From NCBI GenBank assembly GCA_006176705.1, contig QRFJ01000374.1, forward strand, positions 62,001 to 126,000: a stretch of DNA of 64,000 nt, written 5' to 3'. This stretch comes from Cocos nucifera (lineage: Eukaryota; Streptophyta; Magnoliopsida; Arecales; Arecaceae). A program made the position numbers and the translations under genes. Of this stretch, positions 1 through 10,185 are shown piece by piece (the first letter of the stretch is position 1; each line of letters starts with the position of its first letter). The notes beneath the pieces were generated by a model. It had not been told where the DNA came from. It saw only the letters and a list, made by a program, of their open reading frames with translations, and ran no database searches.

Positions 1-490
1 TCTAAATGTTTAAATTTATGGATCCCTACCCAAGTTTGGTAGAAAGATAACAAAGCATGATTGATTGAGTTTTCACTCAAAATTTTAAATAAGATATAGG
101 CTTCATCCTCACTTTTATTCATGAATGCACCTCCACAGGATGCATCTACTATCTATCTATATTGTTCTCTTAAACCTTCATAGAAAGCTTGAACTATTTG
201 CCACTTAGACAAACCATGATGTGGGCATTTTCTAATAAGTTTCTAAAGTCTCTTCCATGGCTCGTGAATTTATTCTCCTGGTAGCTGAGCAAATCTAATG
301 ATAGCTCACCTCATGGTGTTGGTTCGGCCTATGAGATAAAATTTTTTAAAAAAATTATTTTATAATTCAACTTAAGTTTTAATTAATCTTCCTATTATGC
401 CAAGCCAATACTTGGCTTTGTCTTTTAATAAAAAGGAGAATAGAATTAATTTAAAAGCATCATCGATTAAATTTTAAATTTTTATCGTAG
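1..490 (-). pseudogene. Ty3/gypsy gag fragment (Athila-like)
   Basis: Reading the minus strand in more than one frame gives recognisable pieces of a plant gypsy capsid (Retrotrans_gag) domain: a DKAKYWL-type segment, then FAQLPGE, RKCPHHGLSKWQIVQAFYEG, and VDASCGGAFMNKSEDEAY. This is the usual order of the Athila/Tat gag core. Stops and frame changes separate the pieces, so it is not translatable. The 5' leader and LTR of the same element lie at higher coordinates (491-3255), as expected for a minus-strand element. The 3' part lies outside the window. Family assignment is by recalled gag motifs, not by alignment. Confidence 0.7.
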
Positions 491-778
491 AGCAGATTTC
501 TAAAACTCATCTAAATGCTTATAAGGGTCTTCATTGGTATTTCTGTAGAAATATGGGAGTATCTAGATTATGATCAGCTTGATCTCATTATGGGTAACAT
601 GAATATCAGGTAACTGGATATAAGTCGATGGATTATAGGTAGAAGAAATAAAATATTCCTTCATCTACCTAGATGGTTCTCTAAGATTTTCAGCCATTTG
701 ATTATCTAAATTTAATATGGTTCAGCCATTCAATTTTATGGTTGGATTCAACTAGATCAGTACTAGTGCAACCCTAAT

Positions 779-1118
779 GTGTAGTTCAAAATTTTTTATA
801 TTTTTTAAAATTTTTATATTTTTTTATATTATTTTATAATTTTTTTTAATTTTTTAATTTTTATATTTTTTATTTTAAAATATTTTTAGAATTTTTTAAA
901 TTTTTTTAAAATTTTTTATTATTTTTTTATCATTATCATATTATTTAAAAATTTTAATAATTTTTTTAATAATTTTATTATTTTATTATAATTTTATTTA
1001 TTTTTTATTTATTTTTTATAATTTTTATTTATTTTAATTTTTAATTATTTTTATTATTTAATTATTAATTATTTTTAATTTATTTTATTTTATATTATTT
1101 TATTTTATTATTTTTGAA
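779..1118. repeat. A/T-only low-complexity tract
   Basis: About 340 bases made almost only of T and A in short irregular runs. No period is obvious. Probably an expanded simple sequence within the decayed element. Confidence 0.8.
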
Positions 1119-2123
1119 AGAGAAGAGGAGAAAAAGGGAAGAAAGAAAGAAGAGTTCTAAAGAAAAAATTCTAAGGAGTTCTAGAGCTAAGAAGAGAGAG
1201 AAGATTAGTTTTAATTAAGTTTAATATTGGTTAGCAATCAAATTAGGCAAACAATTCTGACTAAATATTATCCTAGATCAAGACAGCTCCTAACTACCAA
1301 GATTACTTTCAAGCCCTCCAAGTGTAAAATCAGCCAATCAACTACCAGGTAAGTGTAGGATTGGTGGAAGCCCTTGTGTTGCTTGCCTTAAATATCAATT
1401 ATGCTTAGCCAGGTAAGCTAATGGAACTAATTATAAACTATCTTTCTTCGGGCTCAATCATCCCTAAACCTCTTTCCTTAGACATCAGTTAAATTGACTA
1501 ATCCTAATCCGGTCCAACTCTTAGGATTTTTTGTTCTAATGAGCTCGAGTTCCTAGGGCCAATGTTTAATTAATTTTAATTTTAAAGGCTTAGGTCAACG
1601 CAGGATGCAGGTTGGTTGTTTATGGATTAAGGAAGGATGATTAAATCTCTACTTTATGTTGTTTAATGGGTCATTGCCCTTAAATTGATTAAATATGAAT
1701 ATGCATAAATTTTTTTTTCAAGCAAGAGGTTTTATGCAATTTAAACTAGATGTATGTAACTAATTGAAGTTGAGATGCTCACCTTGTCTCCAGTGATTAT
1801 CAAAAAAAATAAAAATAAAGCTAATATGATGCATGCTCTAAATAATTAGAGTTTCTAATCTTGTCATAAAGCTTTTAATTAGGTTTAACTGGATATTTTT
1901 TAGATTAATTTAAAAATAAAATAAATAATTAAAAAAATCTAGGGTTAGGATTGTCTCACCAAGTAGGATTGGAAGCTTCCTCCTTATCCTAATCTTTTTG
2001 ATCTTTTTTATTCTTTTTTTAATCTATAAAATAAATAAAAAAATTAGTAAAAAAATTTATAATTTATTTATAATTTATTTTATAGAAAAATTAAAGAGAT
2101 CAAAAATTTTAATGTCCGTGCAT

Positions 2124-2141
2124 TCCTCAACAATGGCATCA
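2124..2141 (-). promoter_or_regulatory. Primer-binding-site-like sequence, copy 1
   Basis: On the minus strand this reads TGATGCCATTGTTGAGGA, a decayed version of the TGGCGCCRTTGYCGGGGA site (complementary to tRNA-Asp) used by Athila-like elements. A second copy lies 97 bases away at 2221-2238. Confidence 0.5.
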
Positions 2142-2220
2142 AAAACTTGATGCATTTGCTAGAATTATTTTTAATTTATAAAAAAATCAAAAAAATCAAA
2201 AAAAATAAATTTTCATGCCA

Positions 2221-2238
2221 TCCTCGATAATGGCATCA
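2221..2238 (-). promoter_or_regulatory. Primer-binding-site-like sequence, copy 2
   Basis: The minus strand reads TGATGCCATTATCGAGGA, followed at 2245 by the TG that would close the LTR. This copy is at the spacing expected of the true primer-binding site. Copy 1 appears to be a duplicate of the junction. Confidence 0.55.
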
Positions 2239-2244
2239 AAAACT

Positions 2245-3255
2245 TGATAAGAGCACGATGTTGTCGTTAAGACACCATATTTATCAATTTAATTTTAATT
2301 TTTTAAAATAATTTAAAAATAGATAGCTAGCAGTGAGTCGAATCAAATTTACAGAGAAGGCAGTATTTTAGTTTTGAAATCTTTAATTTTTATAAAAGAA
2401 AAAAAAAAGAAAAAAGTTTTGAAAAAGAAATCGAAGTCAAAAAGTAGAATTATAAGCAAAAATTAAAAAATACAGAAATTTAAACTTGGTACTAAGACCT
2501 ACTAATTAGATTTTAGCATCTACTTGCAATGAAAATAAAGAGCAATTAAAAGTAAAGAACAAGAATTTAAATTATAATTAAAAATAAAAATTTAAATTTA
2601 AATAGCTGAAAATTAAAATTTACATTAATTAAAAGTTTAGAATTTAAATACATAAAATTTAAAAAGTGAAAAAATAAAAATAACTAATCTCGATCTTGGA
2701 TCAGCATTGGCGTTGAGATGGTGTAGAAGCCAGCTCTTTTTCGCAGCATCCGTTACCTTGGAGCAGTCTCTAACTCAAGTATGGCTTTAATCTTTATCAA
2801 ACTCCTTCTCATGACCGAAGATAATTATTTTTGATGACCTGGTAACTTATTTATAGAGTTAGGAGGGCTGGAGATCCTTGCTGCAGGCAATATGGGACTA
2901 AGAGAGTGTTTTGATCATCAAAATTGAAGTCATTCTGGTGAAAATCAACTTAAAATAGCCCTTGGACGCGTCTTGTAGGTTCTAGTGAAATTTGGCCATC
3001 AAATCTGGATCAAACAGTCCCAAAATCATCAAAAATGGATGTATAACATCCTAGTTCAAGTCGAATTTAATTTGAACCATTGGATTGCTTTGATTAAGAG
3101 TTTTTTGGCCATTGGATTGTGCCTAAGAGGTTGGATCACTGCCAGGAGCTTCCTGGACCGTCGAATTGAAATCTGGAGCAAGCGCTGCCGTCAGGAAGGC
3201 TGATGGAAATCGAATCAAGTAGGAAAAAATCCTGGCCATTGGATCTGGACCGTAA
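2245..3255 (-). repeat. LTR of Athila-like gypsy element (5' LTR)
   Basis: The low-coordinate end starts with TGATAAGAGC next to a primer-binding-site-like sequence. A TATA box (TATAAATAAG on the minus strand) lies at 2846-2855. The upper boundary is uncertain because the CACTA element begins within a few bases and no second LTR is in the window. The only open frame here (2985-3203, plus) begins with GTG and has no recognisable product. Confidence 0.5.
2846..2855 (-). promoter_or_regulatory. LTR TATA box
   Basis: The minus strand reads TATAAATAAG. It is a good plant TATA consensus, placed in the LTR so that transcription would run toward the leader and gag fragment. Confidence 0.5.
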
Positions 3256-3260
3256 ACCAC

Positions 3261-3610
3261 CTCCTACTATAGAACAGGGCTACGGCAGTAGTTTGTAACC
3301 GCTGTAGTAGCCCAAAAAATCGTTGTTATAGGCTACAGCAGCGGTTAGCTAACCGCTACCACTATAGTCATTGCCATAGGTCTATAGCAGCGGTTCTGAA
3401 AGTCGCTACCATAGAGTGCCTATTGCAACGATTTTTAAACCGCTGCCATAGGCTAGTCTATGGCAGCGGTTAGAAAACTGCTTCCATAGGCTTATCTATG
3501 GAAGTGGTTATGTAACCACTGTCATAGGTCTAATGCAGTGATTGACATATTGCCCACGACAGCGGTTGGCACATCTATAGCATTGATTATAAAATTACTG
3601 TCGTAGCTTC
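3261..3610. repeat. Left subterminal repeats of the CACTA element
   Basis: About a dozen diverged copies of a 12-15 base motif (core GCAGCGGTT and its complement AACCGCTGCC) alternate with CTATAGCAG/CCATAGG pieces in both orientations. The same motif recurs at 7368-7440, 8430-8670 and 13206-13250. Confidence 0.8.
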
Positions 3611-3774
3611 TGAATAATTAAAAAAATAAAAAAAATTTAATTTTTTATATATTTTACCTAATAAATGCAGAGATATATAACATAAAAAATATTATAAACA
3701 TAAAAATATTTCTAAAATGCTAAAATTTTATTACCAAATAAAATTTATTATAATATTTTTCAAAAAAAAATATA
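3611..3774. other. A/T-rich 3' flank of the CACTA gene
   Basis: A/T-rich noncoding sequence between the left subterminal repeats and the stop codon of the minus-strand CACTA gene. It contains ATTATAAACATAAAAA-like candidate poly(A) signal sequence but nothing decisive. Confidence 0.4.
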
Positions 3775-5470
3775 TTAAAAGTTTTCTAAATCTTCATCGT
3801 CGTCGTCATCGAAAGATGAAGCACGAGCTGGAGCTGGAATGCAGGCCAACATATCCTCAAAGCCTATGAAGGCACCTCCAAAATGCGCACTGAGCATCGA
3901 TACTATGTCTCTCATGATGTTCTCTAGATGAGATGCGCTCTCCTCAGGCCGATCTGCCCGCATCGTAGCATGATCTATCCATGCCAATGCCTCCTCAAGC
4001 TCTTCCCGATTGATGACACTAAAAGTCTATGAAAAGATGCTTGCCACAGACTAATAGCTGGTCGGCGTATGTCCAGGCCTGCATCAGATCCTCCTAAAGT
4101 GCTCAGGCCCCAAGACCTGAGATAGATGGTCATGGAGGCCAGAGGTATCCAGGCCCTCACTTGCGAGCGCATCTAACTAATCCTATAATTATAAATTTAA
4201 ATAAAATTTTATAAAAAATACTATAATACTAATCATATATACTAATATATTTAATACGTACAAAAATCCTTCCAATCGCTGCATTCATCGGCCTACCCTT
4301 CTTGTCCATACGATTGGATCGAAAGATCTTGCTATGGCTGGGCATCACTCCATCTCTCATCAGCTATAACAATAGGTCAGTTTATCAAAAATATAAAAAA
4401 AATATCAATTTAATTTATCTAATAAGATTTAGAATTCATTACCTCTCTATGCATACGACTGGCCATAGACTCACCACCGAGAGTATACGTATACTCCTGG
4501 GCTGCTCGATTCTTTCGATTCTAATGAGAGGTAGCTTAACAAGTATTCAAATAAATAATAAATATTTAAAAATATTTAAATATAATATTAAGTATATTAA
4601 AAAATTTAAAAGTTAGTAATTTTATCTTGAACTCCTGGCTCCTCCAATGTGTAACCATCATCTCCCACTGACTTGGTGGACAGTCCTGTATCCAAGGAAC
4701 AAGCTCCTCTAGAGTGTCTCATCGGTGCTCGAGTCATACTCTATGGAGCTTAACCTTGTAATCCTAGTACAACTCTCTGATCTTCTTCAATCGGGCATCT
4801 TGAGCCCTCTCGTGATCAGAAAAGTCGTACATTCTCTGCACAAAGTTATTAAAAGTCAGTTACAAAATTATTCTTATCAAATATAATATAAACATGTAAA
4901 ATGCATAAATATAATTAAGATGTACTTACCCATATCTCCTCCAACACCCGATCTCTGATAGCATCGTCCATCAATCGCTAGTCTCTGGGCTCCACGAGAA
5001 TAATGTCTGCCCACCTCACAAGCACTCCAAAAAAGGAATGCATCTCCCACGTGGTCTCCCCTACTGGCCTTTCCTCCGCATCATACTGCACCATCACCTG
5101 ATGCTGGCGATTCTACACATGCGCCATATGTATGGGACCGTGAAATATCCGACTGGATGATGCACCTGCAATGAAAATATGTTATACAAATATATAAGTA
5201 TACAAATACTATATAAAAAATAAATAAATAATATAATAAAAATATACACTCAGATGTCAGTGGAGTAGCATGTGTCAGAGATGTGGATGACGGTGGAGGC
5301 TCAGATGCTAGTGGAATAGATGCCACTGATGGAGTGATGCCAATGGTGGAGGTCCCTGAGCAACCGATGCGGAGGTGGATGGAGTATGCTCCGACTGCTC
5401 CTCAGATGCTGAACTTTGTGTAACCCACCAAGAGGCGGGGGTGAAAGCTAGATAGCATTTTGGTGCCATC
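3775..5470 (-). pseudogene. CACTA-borne Ptta/En/Spm-type (Transposase_24-like) gene, decayed
   Basis: On the minus strand, conserved blocks are separated by A/T-rich gaps with splice-like edges. A start at 5470 opens with MAPKCYLAFTP. A block at 4930-5165 contains WADIILVEPRD and ends in a GTAAGT donor. A block from 4835 (acceptor TGCAG) to 4626 contains VPWIQDCPPSQWEMMVTHW, resembling the plant Ptta/En/Spm (Transposase_24) domain. Next come 4443-4536 with LGGESMASRMHRE, 4262-4363 with MDKKGRPMNAAI, and a last exon from about 4172 to the stop at 3775 ending in the acidic DDDDDEDLENF. Two in-frame segments remain open (3775-3987 and 3975-4172). Frameshifts and stops in the second and third blocks and a GT-to-AT change after 4626 show decay. 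The domain call is from recalled family motifs. Such proteins are thought to bind subterminal repeats rather than catalyse cleavage. Confidence 0.6.
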
Positions 5471-5643
5471 GTGACCTGCAACGTGAGTGAATATTAACCA
5501 ATATAACATGTTGAACAATAATCAAAGATATGCCTAGGTACCATCTGTACAATTATATATAAATATACAGATGCCAAAGATTATGTACACTACTCAATTG
5601 ACGGGTCTATCGCTATGCAATGCAATAAATAAAAACAACAAGA
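5471..5643. other. Upstream region of the CACTA gene
   Basis: Noncoding stretch just upstream of the presumed start at 5470, with short A/T-rich parts. No clear TATA box was identified. Confidence 0.3.
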
Positions 5644-5702
5644 TGGGGGTTCTCTTAGCGGCCGGGGGTTCTCTTAGCGGCCGGGGGTTCTCTTAGCGGC
5701 CG
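5644..5702. repeat. 20-21 bp tandem repeat, three copies
   Basis: The unit GGGGTTCTCTTAGCGGCCG is repeated three times almost perfectly, followed at once by a looser repeat at 5703-5850. Confidence 0.9.
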
Positions 5703-5850
5703 ACATGGCATAGCATGGCCCAAGGTATGGCCTACCAACATGACATGGCATGGCATAACCTACCGACATGGCACGACCTAAGGCACGACACGGTACGGCA
5801 TAACATGGCCCAAGGCACGGCACGGCCTACCGGCATGGCCCACGACATGG
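5703..5850. repeat. Degenerate CATGGCACGGC repeats
   Basis: Imperfect 10-25 base repeats built from ACATGGCA, GCACGGC and CCTACCG pieces. The small frame running through it (5715-5981) is repeat-derived and not a gene. Confidence 0.7.
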
Positions 5851-5984
5851 CACAACACGTCTCATTCAAAATCGAGAGATCTCAAAATCTCTCTCAAACC
5901 ATCTCTATTTTAGAAACCCAATTCACTCCTCCCCTCATCTTTTCAATTGCTCGTCTCCCACTCAATCTCCATCATCAGTGAGGC

Positions 5985-6275
5985 CGGACCCCCTCCCTGA
6001 TCCCTCTCTCCCTCTCTCGATCTCCCTCGTCAGTGAGGTCGGACCCCCTTCCTCCCTCTCTCGATCTCCCTCATCGGCGATGGCTGCGAGGCCAAACCCC
6101 TCCCTCCCTCTCTCACTCTCTCGATCTCTCTCGTCGGTGAGGTCGGACCCCCTCCCTCCTAGTGATACCGATGAGGCCGAACCCCCTCCCTCTCTCTCTC
6201 TCTCTCTCTCTCGTTTGGTCTCCCTCACCGGCAATGGTAGCGAGGCTGGAACCCTCCCTCCCTCTCTCCCTCTCC
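5985..6275. repeat. Pyrimidine-rich CCCTCCCTCTCTC region
   Basis: A CT-rich minisatellite with a loose unit of about 60 bases (CGATCTCCCTC, then TCGGTGAGG, then CGGACCCCCTCC). It forms open frames on both strands only because of base bias. Confidence 0.8.
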
Positions 6276-6287
6276 CTTAGTTTCGAA

Positions 6288-6600
6288 TCCCAGAATCAGG
6301 TCTGGATACTCGGGATCCATTAGGGTCCGAGTCGGTACTTCAAGTATGAATCCATCGGGTATTCATATTTGGATTCGGTACCAATAATTAAAATTGGATC
6401 CGAATATGAATATCCAGATTTTGATCTAAATCTGACCCATTGACAGATCTAGTCCAGTGATTAATAAATAATACAATAAAATTAAAATAATAATTATACC
6501 TATGGCTATAGAGATGGGATTGCACCGAAAGCTTCGAGGGTCGCCGATGATGGCACTAGAGGAAGATGATTGCACTAGAGATAACCTACGAAACAAGAGC
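6288..6600. other. Unique-looking interior of the CACTA element
   Basis: This part contains repeated GGATTCGG/TATTCATA/GGATCCGAAT pieces and no coding signal. Nothing else was recognised. Confidence 0.3.
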
Positions 6601-6659
6601 AAGATAGTGAGATAAAGAAAGAAGAAAGAGGAAGAGAAAGAGGAAAGAGAGAGAAAGGG

Positions 6660-7310
6660 AGAGGGGGCCCAGAGGGGCACCATGATAGGGAGGCCAGGGG
6701 ATGGGGAGGGCAGGGGGTGGGCGGCTGGGGATGGGGAGGGTAGGGGCGGTGGCGGCTGGGGATGGGAAGGGCAGGGGGCGAGCAGCAGCGGTCGGGGATG
6801 GGAAGGGCAGTGGGCTGCAGTTGGGGAGGGCAAGGATGGGCAACCAGGGATGGGGAGGGTAGGGACGGCAGCGATCGGGGATGGGGAGGGCAGGGATGAT
6901 GGTGGCCGGGGATGGGGAGGGCAGGGGCAGGCGATCGAGATGGGGAGGGCAGGGGGCGGGCACCGATGGCCCGAGATGGAAAGGGTAGGGGGTGGTGGCC
7001 GATGAGGGCAAGGGGTGGGCGGCTTGGGATGGGGAGGGTAGGAGCGGTGGCGGCCAGGGATGGAGAGGGCATGGGGCGACGACGGCTGAAGATGGGAAGG
7101 GCAGCGTGGGAGGTGAGATGAGCGGGGGGTGGGCGAAGACCGTCGGGGAGGGGCCGGCGCAGGGGGGATGAGCGGGAGGGGGATGGCGGGGCATGGACAG
7201 GGGGCGGCGGCTACTGAGGACGGGGAGGCGAAGGGGGAGGAGGGGGGCACCGAGTGGTGGGGCCGATCGAGGGGAGGGGTGGTGCTGGCCAAGGGGGAAG
7301 GACTTGGGTA
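6660..7310 (+). repeat. G-rich minisatellite (GGGGATGGGGAGGGCAGGGG type)
   Basis: About 650 bases of G-rich repeats on the plus strand, period about 30-45 bases, with a GATGGGGAGGGCAGGGG core alternating with GGTGGCGGC. Runs of three to six G recur throughout. Frames of up to 297 residues on the minus strand are Pro/Ser/His-rich and follow from the composition, so I do not call them genes. Confidence 0.85.
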
Positions 7311-7367
7311 GAGTCTCACTGACGATGAAAAAGGAGGAGAGAGAAAATTTTGAAAACTTTTAACCTA

Positions 7368-7440
7368 ATCTATGACAGCGATTTTCAAACTGCTGCCATA
7401 GATTTATAGCAGCAGTTTCCAGTAACCGCTGCCGTAAGTT
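7368..7440. repeat. CACTA subterminal repeats, inner patch
   Basis: Copies of the GCTGCCATAG and AACCGCTGCC motif seen at 3261-3610, ending at the edge of the large inverted repeat. Confidence 0.75.
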
Positions 7441-7456
7441 AGAAATATTTTTTTTT

Positions 7457-8407
7457 AAATATTATATAATTTTAAAATTTAATGTCCATCTTCATCATTC
7501 ATTATCTAAATAATTATCATTAAAGTATCATTGCAAAAGATCACCTCGATCCGATGGTCCTAGCTTCATCGATCAGGAAAATTTAATTTCGATGATTATG
7601 AACAACGATGTGATGATCTGATAAATGAAGATCTCTGATCGATCCAAAAATCTATAATGATGATCTCGGTGAGATTTATAGCATACTATCAAAGTTTTAC
7701 TTCAATCGGATATCGTTATCATGGTCAATTTAGTACAGAATGATTTCGACCGTTAAATTAGAAACAAGCGATCAAAGGGCTAAATGGCATTCAATTATGA
7801 GATAATTTTTTAGTTAAATATTTTTTGCTATAATTTTAATCATTTTATATAGTGATGATAGTAAAATTTAAATCATTTTCATATGAACTGTTCATATTAA
7901 GCAGATATTGCAAAAGCACGAGCATAACAACCAACGAAGTTTGAGAATGGTTATCAGGCAACATATAGTTTTAGATCATTCTTAGTCTCACGAGTTAAAT
8001 TTTATAATCACCATCATAAAAAATGATTAAATTAGTAGCCAATAACATCTATAAAAAAATTATCTCATAATCGGACACTGTCTGATCTTTTGATCACTTG
8101 TTTATCATTTAACAATCGAAATTAATCTATACTAAATTAACCAAGATAACAATATCCGATTGAAGTGAAACTTTGATAGTACGCTACAAACATAACTGAG
8201 ATCATCGTTAAATATTTTTCGACCCATCAAAAGTCTCCATCTATCAGATCATTGCATCATCATTCGTGGTCGTCAAAATCAAATTTTTTTTATCGATGAA
8301 GCTAGGACCATCGGATCAAGGTGATCTTTTGCGATGATACTCTAATGATAATTATTTAGATAATAAATGATGAAGATGATATTAAATTTTAAAATTATAT
8401 AATATTT
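7457..8407. repeat. Large inverted repeat inside the CACTA right end
   Basis: The first half (from AAATATTATATAATTTTAAA) matches the reverse complement of the second half (ending TTTAAAATTATATAATATT). Arms are about 450 bases with a short centre near 7930. By eye the arms match well over most of their length, including GATCACCTCGATCCGATGGT against its complement near 8305. Both arms would form one long hairpin in RNA. The same inverted repeat occurs, diverged, at 59409-60348 in a second CACTA element. Confidence 0.85.
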
Positions 8408-8429
8408 AAGAAAAAATAAGAAAAAATAT

Positions 8430-8670
8430 ATGGCAATGGTTATAAATAACCGCTGCCATAGATCGATTTATAGCAGCAGTTACAAGAAATCACTGCTATA
8501 GGTCCAACCTATGATAGTAATTTTTCTAACAGTTACCATAGATCGACTTATAGCAGCAGTTATAAGGAACCGCTGCCATAGGTCCGATCTATGGTAGTGA
8601 TTTTTTAAACCACTGCCATAGGTCGAACCTATAGCAGCGATTTTTTGTAACCGCTGCCATAAACTCTATT
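8430..8670. repeat. CACTA subterminal repeats, outer patch
   Basis: Alternating TATAGCAGCAGTTA / AACCGCTGCCATAG motifs in both orientations. They continue on the other side of the gypsy insertion at 13206. Confidence 0.8.
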
Positions 8671-8675
8671 ATAGT

Positions 8676-9866
8676 TGTTGGTGCAGAAACTCATCATCGT
8701 CGGAGGTAGCCAAGGTCGAGGCCGCTGAGGTCACCGTCGGGGACCTGCAAAACAAAGTCCCATTCGGATTTGGTGGGGGGTGGCTCCGGCAGGACCCTCC
8801 GACGGTCAAGTCAATTTTCGACCAACAGGAATGGAGTGCTCGGAATGAGTTCCGGAGCTTAGAGAAGAAGAAGAGAGCTCAGAGAGATTAGAGGTCAGAG
8901 AGCTTAGCCTTAGCATATTGGGAGGGTCCTTTTTATAGCGGAGCTTGATGGTGACAACTGCAGCCGCGTGCTGGCGGGCCACTCGAGGTTCGGTGGAGTC
9001 AGTCTCACGGGATGGTGCCGTGTGCGGCGGATTGATGGTGCGCCACCTGACAGTGGATCACTATCGCCTGCGGCAGACTGATGGTGATGGCTGCAGAGCT
9101 TGCGGTGGACTGATGGTGATGGCTGTAGATAGCTGAATGAAGGGTTGAAGGCCTTCGTCGTGTGCCCATTTCGAAGGAGTTCGGGCTCCTGAAGAGGAAG
9201 ATTGGAGGGAGTCCGGCTCCCACAGGCGTCTGGCTAGAGGTATGCAGCTAAGGCTCGTCCGCTGAAGAGTTCGGTCGAGGAAAATCCGAAGCTCGATCGT
9301 TGGAGAGTTCGACCAGCTGTTGGACTTCAGCTGAGGCTTGGACGCTTGAGAGTTCGGTAGGAGCTCGATCGACCAAAGTTTGGCGAGGACGATCGTGAGG
9401 AGTTCGGCCGAGTGACGACTGCTTGAGGAGTTTGACTGAGGGGGCGACCGCTGAGGAGTTCGGTCGAGGGGCGACTGCTTGGGGAGTTCGGCCGAGGGGC
9501 GACTGCTTGGGGAGTTCGATCGAGGGGGCGACCGCTGAGGGAGTTCGATCGAGGGACGACTGCTTGGGGAGTTCAGCCGAGGGGGCGACCACTGAGGAGT
9601 TCGGGCGCTGGGGGATTCCGTTAAAGCCCGACTGCTTGGAGTCCAAGAAGCTCGATCGCTAAGTAGTTCGGTCGGCTGGAGGGGTTCGATCTTAACGTTG
9701 GGAGCTTGGCAGCTAACTGGTTCGATCTTGACGCTGGGAGTCTGGAAGAAGCTCGAGCGTTGGGAGTTCGGCTGAAGCCCGTCTGCCAAAGCTCTTCTGC
9801 GGCTACTGGTTGCATTAGGCTGGGCATCGAGCTAGACTTTGGCTGGAGCGGGATTTATCCCCAACA
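8676..9866 (-). repeat. 3' LTR of the 4.5-kb gypsy element
   Basis: Paired with 12019-13205. It contains a TATA-like sequence (minus strand CTATAAAAAGG, near 8930) and an internal repeat at 9405-9620 whose unit (about 28-56 bases) is based on GAGTTCGGYCGAGGGGCGAC. Confidence 0.9.
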
Positions 9867-10180
9867 TTAGCCCCCCCACTCTCGAGTTTGAAAATCGAAG
9901 GAAGGGAGTGTAGGAAAGGCGACTGCGGAAGTCTTCCTCTGAGCTCTGTGCTGGTCTAGGTCGAAGCTTGGAGGAGATCTCATCTCTAGCTTGAAGTTGA
10001 TATCGAAGTTGAAGCCTGGGGAAGATCCCATTTCCAGTCGGGGCTGACACGGTTGCTTTCTCTAGCCAAGGTCGATGTTGAAGCTCTCCGACCGAGGTTG
10101 ACATGATAGCTTTCTCTAGTCGAGGTCGATGCTCGCATTAGGACGAGGTTCTCCTCCTGTTCCTAGCCGAGGCTGGCTCG
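9867..10180 (-). other. Polypurine tract and 3' noncoding part
   Basis: Begins with the polypurine tract (plus strand TTAGCCCCCCCACT). The rest has GTCGAGGTCGATGCT-type pieces that lead into the tandem array. Confidence 0.55.
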
Positions 10181-10185
10181 ATCGC

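Larger units (their letters stand above)
491..2244 (-). other. Leader of the gypsy remnant, AT-rich, no gene
   Basis: There is no coding signal here. The stretch lies between the gag fragment and the LTR of the same decayed gypsy element and includes an extreme A/T tract (779-1118), a purine-rich patch (about 1115-1200) and two primer-binding-site-like sequences near 2124 and 2221. I read it as the untranslated leader plus accumulated decay. Confidence 0.5.

Noticed and set aside
6426..7319. A 297-residue minus-strand open frame and overlapping 165- and 202-residue frames
   Set aside because: Pro/Ser/His-rich translations of the G-rich minisatellite. Three minus frames are open together, a mark of composition and not of coding.
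9061..9789. 242-residue minus-strand frame (and relatives at 12348-12985)
   Set aside because: Lies within the U3 repeats of the gypsy LTR and recurs in the other LTR with disruptions. Composition is repeat-driven.
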